NCBI RefSeq assembly: GCF_014190775.1
Contig: NZ_JACHVP010000001.1
Span: 62,001-126,000, forward strand
Direction of reading: 5' to 3'
Source of the DNA: Leifsonia aquatica
GTDB lineage: Bacteria > Actinomycetota > Actinomycetes > Actinomycetales > Microbacteriaceae
Length of the DNA: 64,000 bases
Below the pieces are notes generated by a model. The model searched no databases, had not been told where the DNA came from, and saw nothing but the letters and a program-made list of their open reading frames with translations. This document shows, one piece after another, positions 43,803 to 51,981 of this stretch. Every line of letters begins with the position of its first letter. Within the stretch, counting starts at the first letter, position 1. A program made the translations under genes and the position numbers.

Positions 43803-44729
43803 ATGCCGACGCCCGTCATCACCGCCACCGACCTCGTCAAGACGTACAAGGACTTCGCGGCGGTCGACGGCATCAGCTTCCAGGTGGAGGCGGGGGAGTC
43901 GTTCGGGCTGCTCGGCCCCAACGGCGCGGGCAAGTCGACGACGATGCGGATGGTGGGCGCGGTCTCGACCCGGACGGGCGGTGACCTCAGCATCCTGGGC
44001 CTCGACCCCGACCGCTACGGCCCCGAGATCCGCTCGCAGCTCGGCGTCGTGCCGCAGGCCGACAACCTCGACGCCGAATTGCGCGTGCGCGACAACCTCA
44101 TCGTCTACGGCCGCTACTTCGGCCTGCCCTCCGCCCGCGTGCGCCGTCGCGCCGACGAGCTCCTCGAGTTCGCCCAGCTGGAGGACAAGGCGAAGGCCAA
44201 GGTCGACGACCTGTCCGGCGGCATGAAGCGGAGGCTGACGATCGCGCGGGCGCTCATCAACGACCCGCGCATCCTGCTGCTCGACGAGCCGACGACCGGC
44301 CTCGATCCGCAGGCGCGGCACATCCTCTGGGACCGCCTCTTCCGGTTGAAGGAGCAGGGCACGACCCTCGTGCTCACGACGCACTACATGGACGAGGCCG
44401 AGCAGCTCTGCGACCGGCTGGTCGTCGTGGACAAGGGCCGCATCATGGCCGAGGGGTCGCCGGCCTCCCTGATCCGCGAGTACTCGACCCGGGAGGTGCT
44501 GGAGTTGCGCTTCGGCTCGGAGCGCAACGCCGAGGTCGCCGGGCAGCTCGGCGGCGTGGGGGAGCGGGTGGAGGTGCTGCCCGACCGCATCCTCGTCTAC
44601 AGCGACGACGGCGAGGCCGAACTGGCGCGGATCACCGAGCGCGGCCTCCGCCCCCTCACGAGCCTCGTGCGCCGGTCGAGCCTCGAGGACGTGTTCCTGC
44701 GGCTCACCGGCCGGAGCCTGATCGAATGA
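43803..44729 (+). CDS. ABC-2 type exporter ATP-binding protein (DrrA-like)
   Basis: A 308-aa ATPase. Walker A GPNGAGKST near residues 38-46, signature LSGGMKRRLTIARAL near 137-151, Walker B RILLLDEPTTGLDP near 157-170 and an extended C-terminal regulatory part (LELRFGSERNAEVAGQLGGV) typical of DrrA/NodI ATPases. It ends in an ATGA overlap with the first permease gene. It powers export by the two permeases that follow, probably of a drug, lipid or polysaccharide precursor. Confidence 0.94.
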   Translation: MPTPVITATDLVKTYKDFAAVDGISFQVEAGESFGLLGPNGAGKSTTMRMVGAVSTRTGGDLSILGLDPDRYGPEIRSQLGVVPQADNLDAELRVRDNLIVYGRYFGLPSARVRRRADELLEFAQLEDKAKAKVDDLSGGMKRRLTIARALINDPRILLLDEPTTGLDPQARHILWDRLFRLKEQGTTLVLTTHYMDEAEQLCDRLVVVDKGRIMAEGSPASLIREYSTREVLELRFGSERNAEVAGQLGGVGERVEVLPDRILVYSDDGEAELARITERGLRPLTSLVRRSSLEDVFLRLTGRSLIE

Positions 44730-45577
44730 GCGCCGAGACCGGCCTCGACACGTCCGGAGACGCGCGGGCGGCGCTCGCCGCGGCCGTGCGTCCGCGGCGG
44801 TTCGGCGCCTGGTACGTGGCCGAGCACCGCTTCCGGGTCATGCGGTCGTACTTGCAGACGCTGCTCGTCACCGGCTTCGGCAATCCGCTCCTGTACCTCT
44901 TCGCGATGGGCGTCGGCCTCGGGAGCCTGATCAGCGCCAACACCGGTCCGGACGCCATCGACGGCGTCAGCTACCTCGCGTTCGTCGCGCCCGCGCTGCT
45001 CTGCACGGCGGCAGTGACCGTCGCGAGCGAGGAGTTCACCTACCCGGTGATGCTCGGCTTCAAATGGAATCCCACCTTCTTCGGAATGAACGCCGCGCCC
45101 ATCGCCCCCGGACAGATCATCGACGGCATCGTCATCTCCGTGATCGCGCGGCTCCTCGGCACGAGCATCGTCTACTACGCGTTCATGCTGCTCTTCGGCG
45201 CCGTCCCGGGCCCGTGGGGCTGGGTGACGGTCTTCGTGGCGACGCTCGCAGGCCTCGCCTTCGGCGCCCCGGTCATGGCCTACGTCGCGACCCTCGAGCA
45301 GGACACCGGGCAGATCGCGATGCTGATGCGCTTCGTGCTGCTTCCGATGACGCTCTTCTCCGGCACCTTCTTCCCGCTGACCAACATGCCCGAGTACCTC
45401 CAGTGGATCGGCTGGATCTCGCCGCTCTGGCACGCGACCGAGCTCTCCCGCGTCTTCGCCTACGGGTCGCCCGAGCCGCTCTGGCTCACGATCGTGCACG
45501 TCGTCTACCTGGCCGCCCTCGCCATCGTGTTCTGGCTGTGGGCGCGCCGCATCACCGGGCGGAGGCTGAACAAGTGA
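44726..45577 (+). CDS. ABC-2 type permease, first subunit
   Basis: A 283-aa protein with six predicted transmembrane helices, starting after a cytoplasmic tail with FGAWYVAEHRFRVMRSYLQT. The segments LLPMTLFSGTFFPLTNMPEY and WISPLWHATELSRVF are the ABC-2 family C-terminal signature. Start overlaps the ATPase gene and its stop overlaps the second permease gene (GTGA). Confidence 0.92.
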   Translation: MSAETGLDTSGDARAALAAAVRPRRFGAWYVAEHRFRVMRSYLQTLLVTGFGNPLLYLFAMGVGLGSLISANTGPDAIDGVSYLAFVAPALLCTAAVTVASEEFTYPVMLGFKWNPTFFGMNAAPIAPGQIIDGIVISVIARLLGTSIVYYAFMLLFGAVPGPWGWVTVFVATLAGLAFGAPVMAYVATLEQDTGQIAMLMRFVLLPMTLFSGTFFPLTNMPEYLQWIGWISPLWHATELSRVFAYGSPEPLWLTIVHVVYLAALAIVFWLWARRITGRRLNK

Positions 45578-46404
45578 CCGCGACCGACGACCGTATGACG
45601 GCGAGCGTCTCCCGTTCGCGTCCGTTGCGCGCGCTCTACGCGGGCAACGCGACCGCGGTGATGCAGCGCGGCTGGCGCGCGACCCGCAGCACGAACTGGC
45701 TCGTCATCGTGTCCGGCTTCTTCGAGCCGATCTTCTACCTCCTCTCGCTCGGCATCGGCCTCGGCAAGCTCGTCGGCGACGTGCACACCTCGACCGGGCA
45801 GCCGGTCTCGTACGCCGCGTTCATCGCCCCGGCCCTCCTGGCGACCGCCGCCATGAACGGCGCGGTGTACGACTCCACCTGGAACGTCTTCTTCAAGATG
45901 CACTTCGCCAAGCTGTACGAGGGGATGCTCTCCACCTCCCTCGGGCCGCTCGACGTCGCGCTCGGCGAGATCCTGCTCGCGCTCGCCCGCGGCGCCCTCT
46001 ATGCGCTCGGCTTCATGCTCGTCATGCAGGTGCTCGGCCTCAACCTGTCGTGGTGGGCGCTGCTCGCGCTCCCGGCCGTCCTCCTCATCGCCTTCGGCTT
46101 CGCCAGCTTCGGGATGGGCGTCACCAGCTACATGAAGACTTTCCAGCAGATGGACTGGATCAACTTCGTCCTGCTGCCGATGTTCCTGCTGTCGGCGACC
46201 TTCTATCCGATCACCGTCTACCCGGAGGCGATCCAGTGGGTCATCCGCTGCCTCCCGCTCTGGCACGGGGTCGAGCTCGTCCGCGGCCTCACGACCGGCG
46301 CCGTCGACGTCGGGATGCTGTGGCACGTCCTCTACTTCGCCGTGATGGTCGTCCTCGGCCTCATCCTGACCACGCGCCGCCTCCGCGCGCTCTTCCTCGA
46401 CTGA
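45574..46404 (+). CDS. ABC-2 type permease, second subunit
   Basis: A 276-aa homologue of the preceding permease, with LLPMFLLSATFYPITVYPEA and CLPLWHGVELVRGL in the same place. The GTG at 45574 overlaps the previous stop; an ATG seven codons downstream is an alternative start. Two different permeases with one ATPase suggest a heterodimeric channel, like some NodJ/DrrB-type systems. Confidence 0.92.
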   Translation: MTATDDRMTASVSRSRPLRALYAGNATAVMQRGWRATRSTNWLVIVSGFFEPIFYLLSLGIGLGKLVGDVHTSTGQPVSYAAFIAPALLATAAMNGAVYDSTWNVFFKMHFAKLYEGMLSTSLGPLDVALGEILLALARGALYALGFMLVMQVLGLNLSWWALLALPAVLLIAFGFASFGMGVTSYMKTFQQMDWINFVLLPMFLLSATFYPITVYPEAIQWVIRCLPLWHGVELVRGLTTGAVDVGMLWHVLYFAVMVVLGLILTTRRLRALFLD

Positions 46405-46526
46405 GGAGCACGCGGCCTCTGCCGGACAATACCGACGACCGCGACGCTCTCACCACCGTGTCCGCACCCTATTCCGGCCGGGTTCCGCGCTGATGGTTCG
46501 CCCACGGGTGTTCTTGTGCGGCGAGA

Positions 46527-46555
46527 TTGGCGACGCGAGCGCGATCCGTGATACT
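46527..46555 (+). promoter_or_regulatory. Candidate promoter of the type VII secretion-like operon
   Basis: TTGGCG (46527-46532), a 17-bp spacer and GATACT (46550-46555) lie about 107 bp upstream of the protease ATG. The 257-bp gap (46405-46661) holds no supportable gene and no small WXG100 frame; the resulting 5' leader of about 100 bases is G-rich and could fold, but matches no riboswitch class known to me. Confidence 0.45.
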
Positions 46556-46661
46556 TGTGGGTGGGGTCTCGGGGCATGCCGCCGGCGCTGACGCTGCGGG
46601 CCCCGAAAGGCAGTGACCGCACGGATGCGCGGTGCGCGCGACGGTTGCAGGATGGGGTGCG

Positions 46662-47912
46662 ATGAAGTCGAGGGGAGCCCTCCGGGGCATGTTCGCGGGC
46701 GCGCTCGCCCTGGCTTTGGCGACGGTTCCCGCAGTCTCCGCGACGGCCGACACGACCGACGGCAACTGGTGGTACGACTACTACAACGTCGGCCAGGCCC
46801 ACGCCGCGGGCTGGACCGGCAAGGGCGTGAAGATCACAGTGATCGACGAGCAGATCAACCCGGACCTGCCGGTGTTCTCGGGAGCGAACCTGAAGGTCGA
46901 TCCGACCGCTTACTGCGGTGGTTCGCCGACGAGTGCAAAGGCAGACGAGGGATCGGTGCACGGCACGACGATCACCGCCCTCTTGATCGGCAACGGGACC
47001 GGGGGCGGCGCTGTGCGCGGCATCGCTCCTGACGCGTCCGTGACCTTCGAAGGGTATGGATCGAGCACGTGCGGCGCCAGCGCGAAGAACGCGAGCAGCA
47101 TCGGGCGCGCGCTTCAAGCGGCGATCGACTCAGGAAGTGACATCATCACCACGTCTGTGGGATTCGACCTCATGTCGGAGCCGGACATGGCGATCCTCGC
47201 CGACGCCGCTTCCAAGGGCATCATCGTCCTCGCCTCCGTTCCGAACAGGAACGACGAGATCACGGGCCTGCCATCGCGGGCGAACGGAGTCGTCGCGGTC
47301 AACGCCGTCGACCAGGACGGGAAGATCCAGGCGTACGACGGAGTCGTGACGATCAACCCGGAGGTGACCGTCGTTGCCGCGGGTGTCGGGATCGCGACCG
47401 TCGGCGATGAGCAGTCGGCCAGCTGGGACGACTCGTATCGTGCCCAGGGCTCCTCAGAGGCGACACCACTCGTCGCCGGGATGCTGGCCGCGGCGAAGCA
47501 GAAGTACCCGCAGGCGACGGGCAACCAGCTGATCCAGTCGCTGATCCACAACACGACGCCGGACGATCACGGGCTCATTCGCGATACGACCGCTGGCTAC
47601 GGCTACGGCCCCGCCTCACTCACTCATCTGCTCGCGGTGGACCCGACGACGTACCCGGACACGAACCCGCTCGTCGACAAGTCCTACGGCAAGCCGACTT
47701 CCGAGCAGATCGCCGGGGCGTCGACCTCGAGCCCCGAACCATCGAACGCCTCGGGATCGGGAGCATCAGGTGGGGGCGGCTCTGACGCCGCGCCGGTCGG
47801 ACTCTTCATCGGAATCGGAATAGCGGTCGTGGTGGTCCTCGCTATCGTCGCCGTTCTGATCGTCGTACTATCGCGCCGGAGAGCTCCGCGCGGGAATGGG
47901 GGAAACGCATGA
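46662..47912 (+). CDS. Mycosin-like membrane-anchored subtilisin protease (type VII secretion)
   Basis: A 416-aa secreted serine protease: signal peptide MKSRGALRGMFAGALALALA, S8 domain, Gly/Ser-rich spacer and a C-terminal transmembrane helix (VGLFIGIGIAVVVVLAIVAV) followed by Arg residues. The triad is D62 (TVIDEQIN), H100 (GSVHGTTITALL) and S265 (QGSSEATP; the usual GTSMA motif is changed to GSSEA). This topology is that of mycosins (MycP), which process and stabilise type VII secretion machines. The link is supported by EccD and EccC genes downstream. It ends in an ATGA overlap with the next gene. Confidence 0.88.
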   Translation: MKSRGALRGMFAGALALALATVPAVSATADTTDGNWWYDYYNVGQAHAAGWTGKGVKITVIDEQINPDLPVFSGANLKVDPTAYCGGSPTSAKADEGSVHGTTITALLIGNGTGGGAVRGIAPDASVTFEGYGSSTCGASAKNASSIGRALQAAIDSGSDIITTSVGFDLMSEPDMAILADAASKGIIVLASVPNRNDEITGLPSRANGVVAVNAVDQDGKIQAYDGVVTINPEVTVVAAGVGIATVGDEQSASWDDSYRAQGSSEATPLVAGMLAAAKQKYPQATGNQLIQSLIHNTTPDDHGLIRDTTAGYGYGPASLTHLLAVDPTTYPDTNPLVDKSYGKPTSEQIAGASTSSPEPSNASGSGASGGGGSDAAPVGLFIGIGIAVVVVLAIVAVLIVVLSRRRAPRGNGGNA

Positions 47913-49243
47913 ACATGGGGCCGTGGGAGACCCGACTGGCTAAGCTGGCGTCCGCAAAAGCGGACGTGAGCCTGCCGAACGCAGACCAGCTCGTATCTCA
48001 GCTGGAAGCCCTCAACCGCATAACGACCACGGCTAAGGATGATGTCGGGTTGAACGGGACGGCGGGCGAAGCCGCCACCGCCGCGCTCGGGTCGGTTGCT
48101 TCGAGGGCGGATGCTCTGTCCCAGAGCGTGGCATCCATTCAGACGCAAGTCGACTCCGCCAACGCAACCCGGCGCAACCTCGCCAACAACGAGCTGGACC
48201 GACTCGACAAAGATGCTCCGGCTGGGCTCAACAGCACGCAGGCGAATATCCTGCAGTCCGCGGTAACCGGTGCCACCTTCTTTCTCGGCCCGCTGTCGAT
48301 CGTCGCGGGCCCGGGTGCTGTCGCTGCCGTCAACAACTTCATGGCAGCCAACCGCGAGTCGACCGCCCGAGCGGCGGTGCAGAAGGTGAGCGATGCGATG
48401 GACGCGTACGAGTTGTCCACCGGATCCGAGACCGCTACCGGCGGCCGCCTCCCCGAATCAGCCCCATCCGGTCCTAGCTCCTCGACGCCCGGCGGCACGG
48501 GCGGCGGCACCCCCGGGGGCGGCAGGCTCCCCGCCGGCGGCTCCTTCGGCGGATACCCCGGCGCACACATCGAGCCGCTCTCGCAGGTCGACACGGGCGG
48601 CGTCATCAGCCTCCCGCACACCGGCGGCACGATCGGCGGCGGCCACACCGGCACGGGCGTGACGCCCGGTACCGGCATCGACGGTTCCATCACGCCGGAC
48701 GGCCCGATCTCGGGCGGTTCGACGACGCCCGGGTGGGGTTCGGGCGGCAGCAACGGCGGGCTCGGCGGCGGCAACGGCGGCGGTTTCGGCTCGACCCCGG
48801 GTCTGGCCGCGGGTGCGGGCGGAGCGCTCGCCCTCGGCGGTGCGAAGCTCGTCGCCGCGCGCGGTGGATCGATGCTCGGCTCTGGCCTCAACGCCAAGGT
48901 GGGCTCGCTCGGCGCCGGTGGTGCCGGCGGCAAGCTCGGCGGTCTGAGCGGCGCGGCGGAGTCCGCTGCGGCGCGCTCCGGCTCGCTCGCGGGCGCAGGA
49001 CGCGCGGGAACCGGCGGACTGCTCGGATCCGGGTCGGGTTCGGGTGCCGCGGGAGCAGCAGGCGAAGGCGCCGCCGCGCGCGGCGGCGCCGGCGCGGGCA
49101 TGATGGGCGGAGCCGGCGGCGCCGGCCGATCGGACGAGAAGCGGCAGGGCCGCGGACTCGGCGGTCCCATCGCGCCCAAGATCGACGAGGACCAGGAGCG
49201 CGGACCCCGGTCGGCGTCGGCCGGTCCCGGCGGCCGCGGCTGA
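47909..49243 (+). CDS. Helical WXG/PPE-like protein with a long Gly-rich tail, candidate type VII substrate
   Basis: A 444-aa protein not clearly recognised. Residues 1-175 are helical and polar (ETRLAKLASAKADVSLPNAD, then NEAGEAATA-like GLNGTAGEAATAALGSVASR), with one hydrophobic stretch (GATFFLGPLSIVAGPGAVAAV) near 120-140. The rest is almost entirely Gly/Ser/Ala/Thr with a charged C-terminus (SDEKRQGRG to EDQERGPRSASAG). A helical head with a Gly-rich tail resembles PPE-type or long WXG-type type VII substrates, but no WxG turn is present. ATG at 47909 overlaps the protease stop; an ATG at 47915 is also possible. Its position between protease and EccD supports the link. Confidence 0.55.
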   Translation: MNMGPWETRLAKLASAKADVSLPNADQLVSQLEALNRITTTAKDDVGLNGTAGEAATAALGSVASRADALSQSVASIQTQVDSANATRRNLANNELDRLDKDAPAGLNSTQANILQSAVTGATFFLGPLSIVAGPGAVAAVNNFMAANRESTARAAVQKVSDAMDAYELSTGSETATGGRLPESAPSGPSSSTPGGTGGGTPGGGRLPAGGSFGGYPGAHIEPLSQVDTGGVISLPHTGGTIGGGHTGTGVTPGTGIDGSITPDGPISGGSTTPGWGSGGSNGGLGGGNGGGFGSTPGLAAGAGGALALGGAKLVAARGGSMLGSGLNAKVGSLGAGGAGGKLGGLSGAAESAAARSGSLAGAGRAGTGGLLGSGSGSGAAGAAGEGAAARGGAGAGMMGGAGGAGRSDEKRQGRGLGGPIAPKIDEDQERGPRSASAGPGGRG

Positions 49244-49306
49244 GCCGCGGACGTCGACTCACCAGGTGCTGAAGGATGCGGGCGTGAACACGATCTCGAC
49301 TGAACC

Positions 49307-50695
49307 GTGCCGACGGGCGTGACCGAGCGGCGTCGCCTCGCGATCGTCGACGGTGCACGCGTGCACGAGATCGTCGTCCCCGCGGGCACGCTGCTCGAGA
49401 CGGCTCTCGACGGGATCGGCCTCCGCCTGCAGGCCGGACAGCAGGTCCTCGTGGAGCGCACGGGACGCGAGGTCGCGATCGACCAACCCGCGTGGCGGCT
49501 CGACGACGGCGCCCTCCTGTCGGTCATCGACCTCCGCGACCGCCCGCAGCCGAGCAAACGCAACGCCACAGCATCCGGTGCAGCGCTCACCACCGAGACC
49601 GTCGCGTGGTGGATCCTCGGAGCCGTCGGCGTGCTCCTCAGCGCGCTCGTGCTCGGGGGCACGGACGCCCTCCCGGCCGACCTCCGGATCGGCGGCGCGC
49701 TCGGGCTCGGACTCGCCGCGCTGATCGTCGGGATCGCCTGGTCGGTGCGCACGCGCGACGGTGAGGCAGACCCGGCAGCGACCGCGGCAGCCACGCCGGC
49801 CGCAGCCCTGGGACCGCTCGCCCTCGCCTTCGCGGCGGGAGCGGCGGCCATCCCGTCGTCCGCCCACAGCATCCCCCTCGTCGTTCTCACCGGCCTCGCC
49901 GCCGCTGCGGTGCTCGCCGCCGTCATCGCCCTCGTGGCCTCCTCCGAGCAGGTGCGGGACTCCGCGGGCGCCGCCGCCGTCGTGCTCCTCATCCTCGGGG
50001 CGATCTGGGCACTCGCCCTGCTCCTCGGGATGCCCGCGCAGGGCGCTGCGGCGATCACGCTCGGCGCCGCGCCGGTCGCGCTGCGCGCCCTCCCGACGAT
50101 GCTCCTCGACGTGCCGCCCGGGATGTTCATCGACTACCAGCGCTACCAGTCGACCCGCTGGGCCGTGCGCGAGCGCGTGCCCGAGCCGGGGGAGCCCGTC
50201 ACGCTGACGGGTGCGCGGCGCATCGCGGGCCAGTCGACGGCGCGGCTGCGGACGGCGACGGTCATGATCGCCGGGATCGCGGCGATCTCCGCCCCCCTGG
50301 CATTGGTCCCGCTCCAGCAGGCCGACCCGTTGCGGTTCTGGGGCCAGCTCGTCCTCTCAGCGACCGCCTCCCTCGCTCTCCTCCTCGGCGCCCGACGGTC
50401 GTCGGTGCGGCTGCTGCGCTGGGTGCCCCGCGCCGCCGCGGCCGTGGTCGTGCTCTCCGTCGTCGTGGCGGCGATCCTGGCCTCCGGTGCCCTCGGTCTC
50501 AGTGTCGCCGCCGCCGGGCTGCTTGTGATCGGGATCGCGACCTCGGCCGTGCTCGTCGCCGTCGGCCGCGGAGCGAGCTCGCTGTTCTGGTCCCGCCTCG
50601 CCGACCGCGTCGAGGCGCTGTGCGTGGTCTTCGCGCTCCCGGCCGGCCTCGTCGCCGCCGGCGTCATCGACCTGATGAGAGGGGTGATGGCGTGA
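49307..50695 (+). CDS. eccD: EccD-like type VII secretion membrane channel protein
   Basis: A 462-aa protein with an N-terminal ubiquitin-like (YukD) domain (RRLAIVDGARVHEIVVPAGT, residues about 8-80) and about 11 transmembrane segments from residue 95 to the end, the EccD layout. The start is uncertain: GTG 49307 lacks a ribosome-binding site, and GTG 49319 (MTERRRL) is possible. A 12-codon frame from GTG 49284, behind GAAGGA, ends in a GTGA overlap with 49319, so a coupled leader is conceivable. It ends with TGATG overlapping the next gene. Confidence 0.85.
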   Translation: MPTGVTERRRLAIVDGARVHEIVVPAGTLLETALDGIGLRLQAGQQVLVERTGREVAIDQPAWRLDDGALLSVIDLRDRPQPSKRNATASGAALTTETVAWWILGAVGVLLSALVLGGTDALPADLRIGGALGLGLAALIVGIAWSVRTRDGEADPAATAAATPAAALGPLALAFAAGAAAIPSSAHSIPLVVLTGLAAAAVLAAVIALVASSEQVRDSAGAAAVVLLILGAIWALALLLGMPAQGAAAITLGAAPVALRALPTMLLDVPPGMFIDYQRYQSTRWAVRERVPEPGEPVTLTGARRIAGQSTARLRTATVMIAGIAAISAPLALVPLQQADPLRFWGQLVLSATASLALLLGARRSSVRLLRWVPRAAAAVVVLSVVVAAILASGALGLSVAAAGLLVIGIATSAVLVAVGRGASSLFWSRLADRVEALCVVFALPAGLVAAGVIDLMRGVMA

Positions 50696-51981
50696 TGAGC
50701 GCTGTCTCGTGCTGGAACTGCGGGCAGACGCTGCCCGACGGGACGGCCCGCTGCCCGTCGTGCGGCGTCCCGCAGGATCGCCGCCCCGCTGCGCCCGCCA
50801 CGGGAGGCACGCCCGTCACCGGAGGCGCGCCTGCCGTCGGCGCGCTGCCCGGGGCGACTCGCGCCGTCGCTCGTGACGCCTCCCCGCTCGGCCCGGAGTT
50901 CGCCGGGAACCCGGCCGCCGTCGGCGCGCGCCTCGCGGCCTTCACGATCGACGTCGTCGCGGTCGCCGTCGTCGGCGTCGCCGTCGCGATTCTGACGCGT
51001 TCCGCCGTCCTGACCGCCCTCGCCGTCGTCGAGCTGGCCGTCGGGCTGCTCGTCCTGCAGGCGCGCACCGGCCTCGGCCTCGGGAACGCCCTCCTGCGCC
51101 TGCGCGTCTCGCGCAGCGACGCGCCCTTCTCGCCGGGGCTCGGTCGCGCCTTCGTGCGCTCCTTCCTCACCGGCGCGGGCTCGCTCGTCCTGGGAGTCGG
51201 CGCGTGGGTCGTCGAAGCCTCGTCGGCGTGGGACCGCGGCGCGAGGCGCCGCTCCTGGGCGGACCGCGCCGCAGGCACGGTCGTGGTCGCCGTTCCGCGG
51301 CGCGTGGCGACGGAAACCGCAGCCCCGGCGGCGCCGTCGATCGTCGCGCCCCCGCTGCCGGGCGGTGTCTCCTTCGACCTCTCCGAGCAGGTGACGGTGC
51401 TGCCCGGAGCCGCACCCGCCATCGCTCCCGCGCCGTCGGCCGCCCCCGCGGCGCCCTCCGCACCGGTCCTCGCCCCGCCCCAGGTCATCCCGTCCCGCGA
51501 CGTTCGCGGGGTCGTCGGCGACACCGGCCGATCCTCCGACACGGGCACCGGGACGGGAACGGGGACCGGCACCCCCGGCGCTCCCGGACCCGTTCCCGTC
51601 GAAGCAGCGGGAGGTGTCGTCGGCGGCGAGACCGGCGGCGAGCTCCTCCTGATCTTCGACACGGGACAGCGCGAGCAGCTTCCGGTGCCCGTCGCGGTCA
51701 ACCTCGGTCGCGCTCCCGCAGGAAGCGAGCCCGGCGACCGGCTCGTCGTGGTCCGCGACCCCGAGCACACCGTGTCGAAGACGCACGCGCGCCTCGAGCA
51801 TTCGTTCTCGGGCACGTGGATCACGGACGGTGGCTCGACCAACGGCACCGAGCTCCTCGACGAGACCGGGGCCTCCCGGCGCCTCGAGCCCGGCGTCCGG
51901 ACCCTCGTCGAAGACGGCGTCCGCGTGCAGCTGGGCAACCGCGTCTTCACCATCAGCAGACTTCTCGGAGGTGCGTCATGA
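50695..51981 (+). CDS. Zinc-ribbon, RDD and FHA domain protein
   Basis: A 428-aa protein of three parts: an N-terminal zinc ribbon with CxxC...CxxC (CWNCGQTLPDGTARCPSCG, residues 6-24), a membrane RDD-type domain with about three hydrophobic helices (residues 75-190), a Pro/Ala/Gly linker and a C-terminal FHA domain (residues about 330-425) with LGRAPAG, VSKTHARLE and GGSTNGT. FHA domains bind phosphothreonine, so this is the natural reader for the kinase encoded at 56083. It overlaps EccD by TGATG and EccC by ATGA. Confidence 0.88.
   Translation: MSAVSCWNCGQTLPDGTARCPSCGVPQDRRPAAPATGGTPVTGGAPAVGALPGATRAVARDASPLGPEFAGNPAAVGARLAAFTIDVVAVAVVGVAVAILTRSAVLTALAVVELAVGLLVLQARTGLGLGNALLRLRVSRSDAPFSPGLGRAFVRSFLTGAGSLVLGVGAWVVEASSAWDRGARRRSWADRAAGTVVVAVPRRVATETAAPAAPSIVAPPLPGGVSFDLSEQVTVLPGAAPAIAPAPSAAPAAPSAPVLAPPQVIPSRDVRGVVGDTGRSSDTGTGTGTGTGTPGAPGPVPVEAAGGVVGGETGGELLLIFDTGQREQLPVPVAVNLGRAPAGSEPGDRLVVVRDPEHTVSKTHARLEHSFSGTWITDGGSTNGTELLDETGASRRLEPGVRTLVEDGVRVQLGNRVFTISRLLGGAS

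Noticed and set aside
46405-46661. Possible small WXG100 gene in the gap before the protease gene
   Set aside because: No frame of about 100 codons with a WxG turn exists on either strand; only a candidate promoter and a foldable leader are visible.
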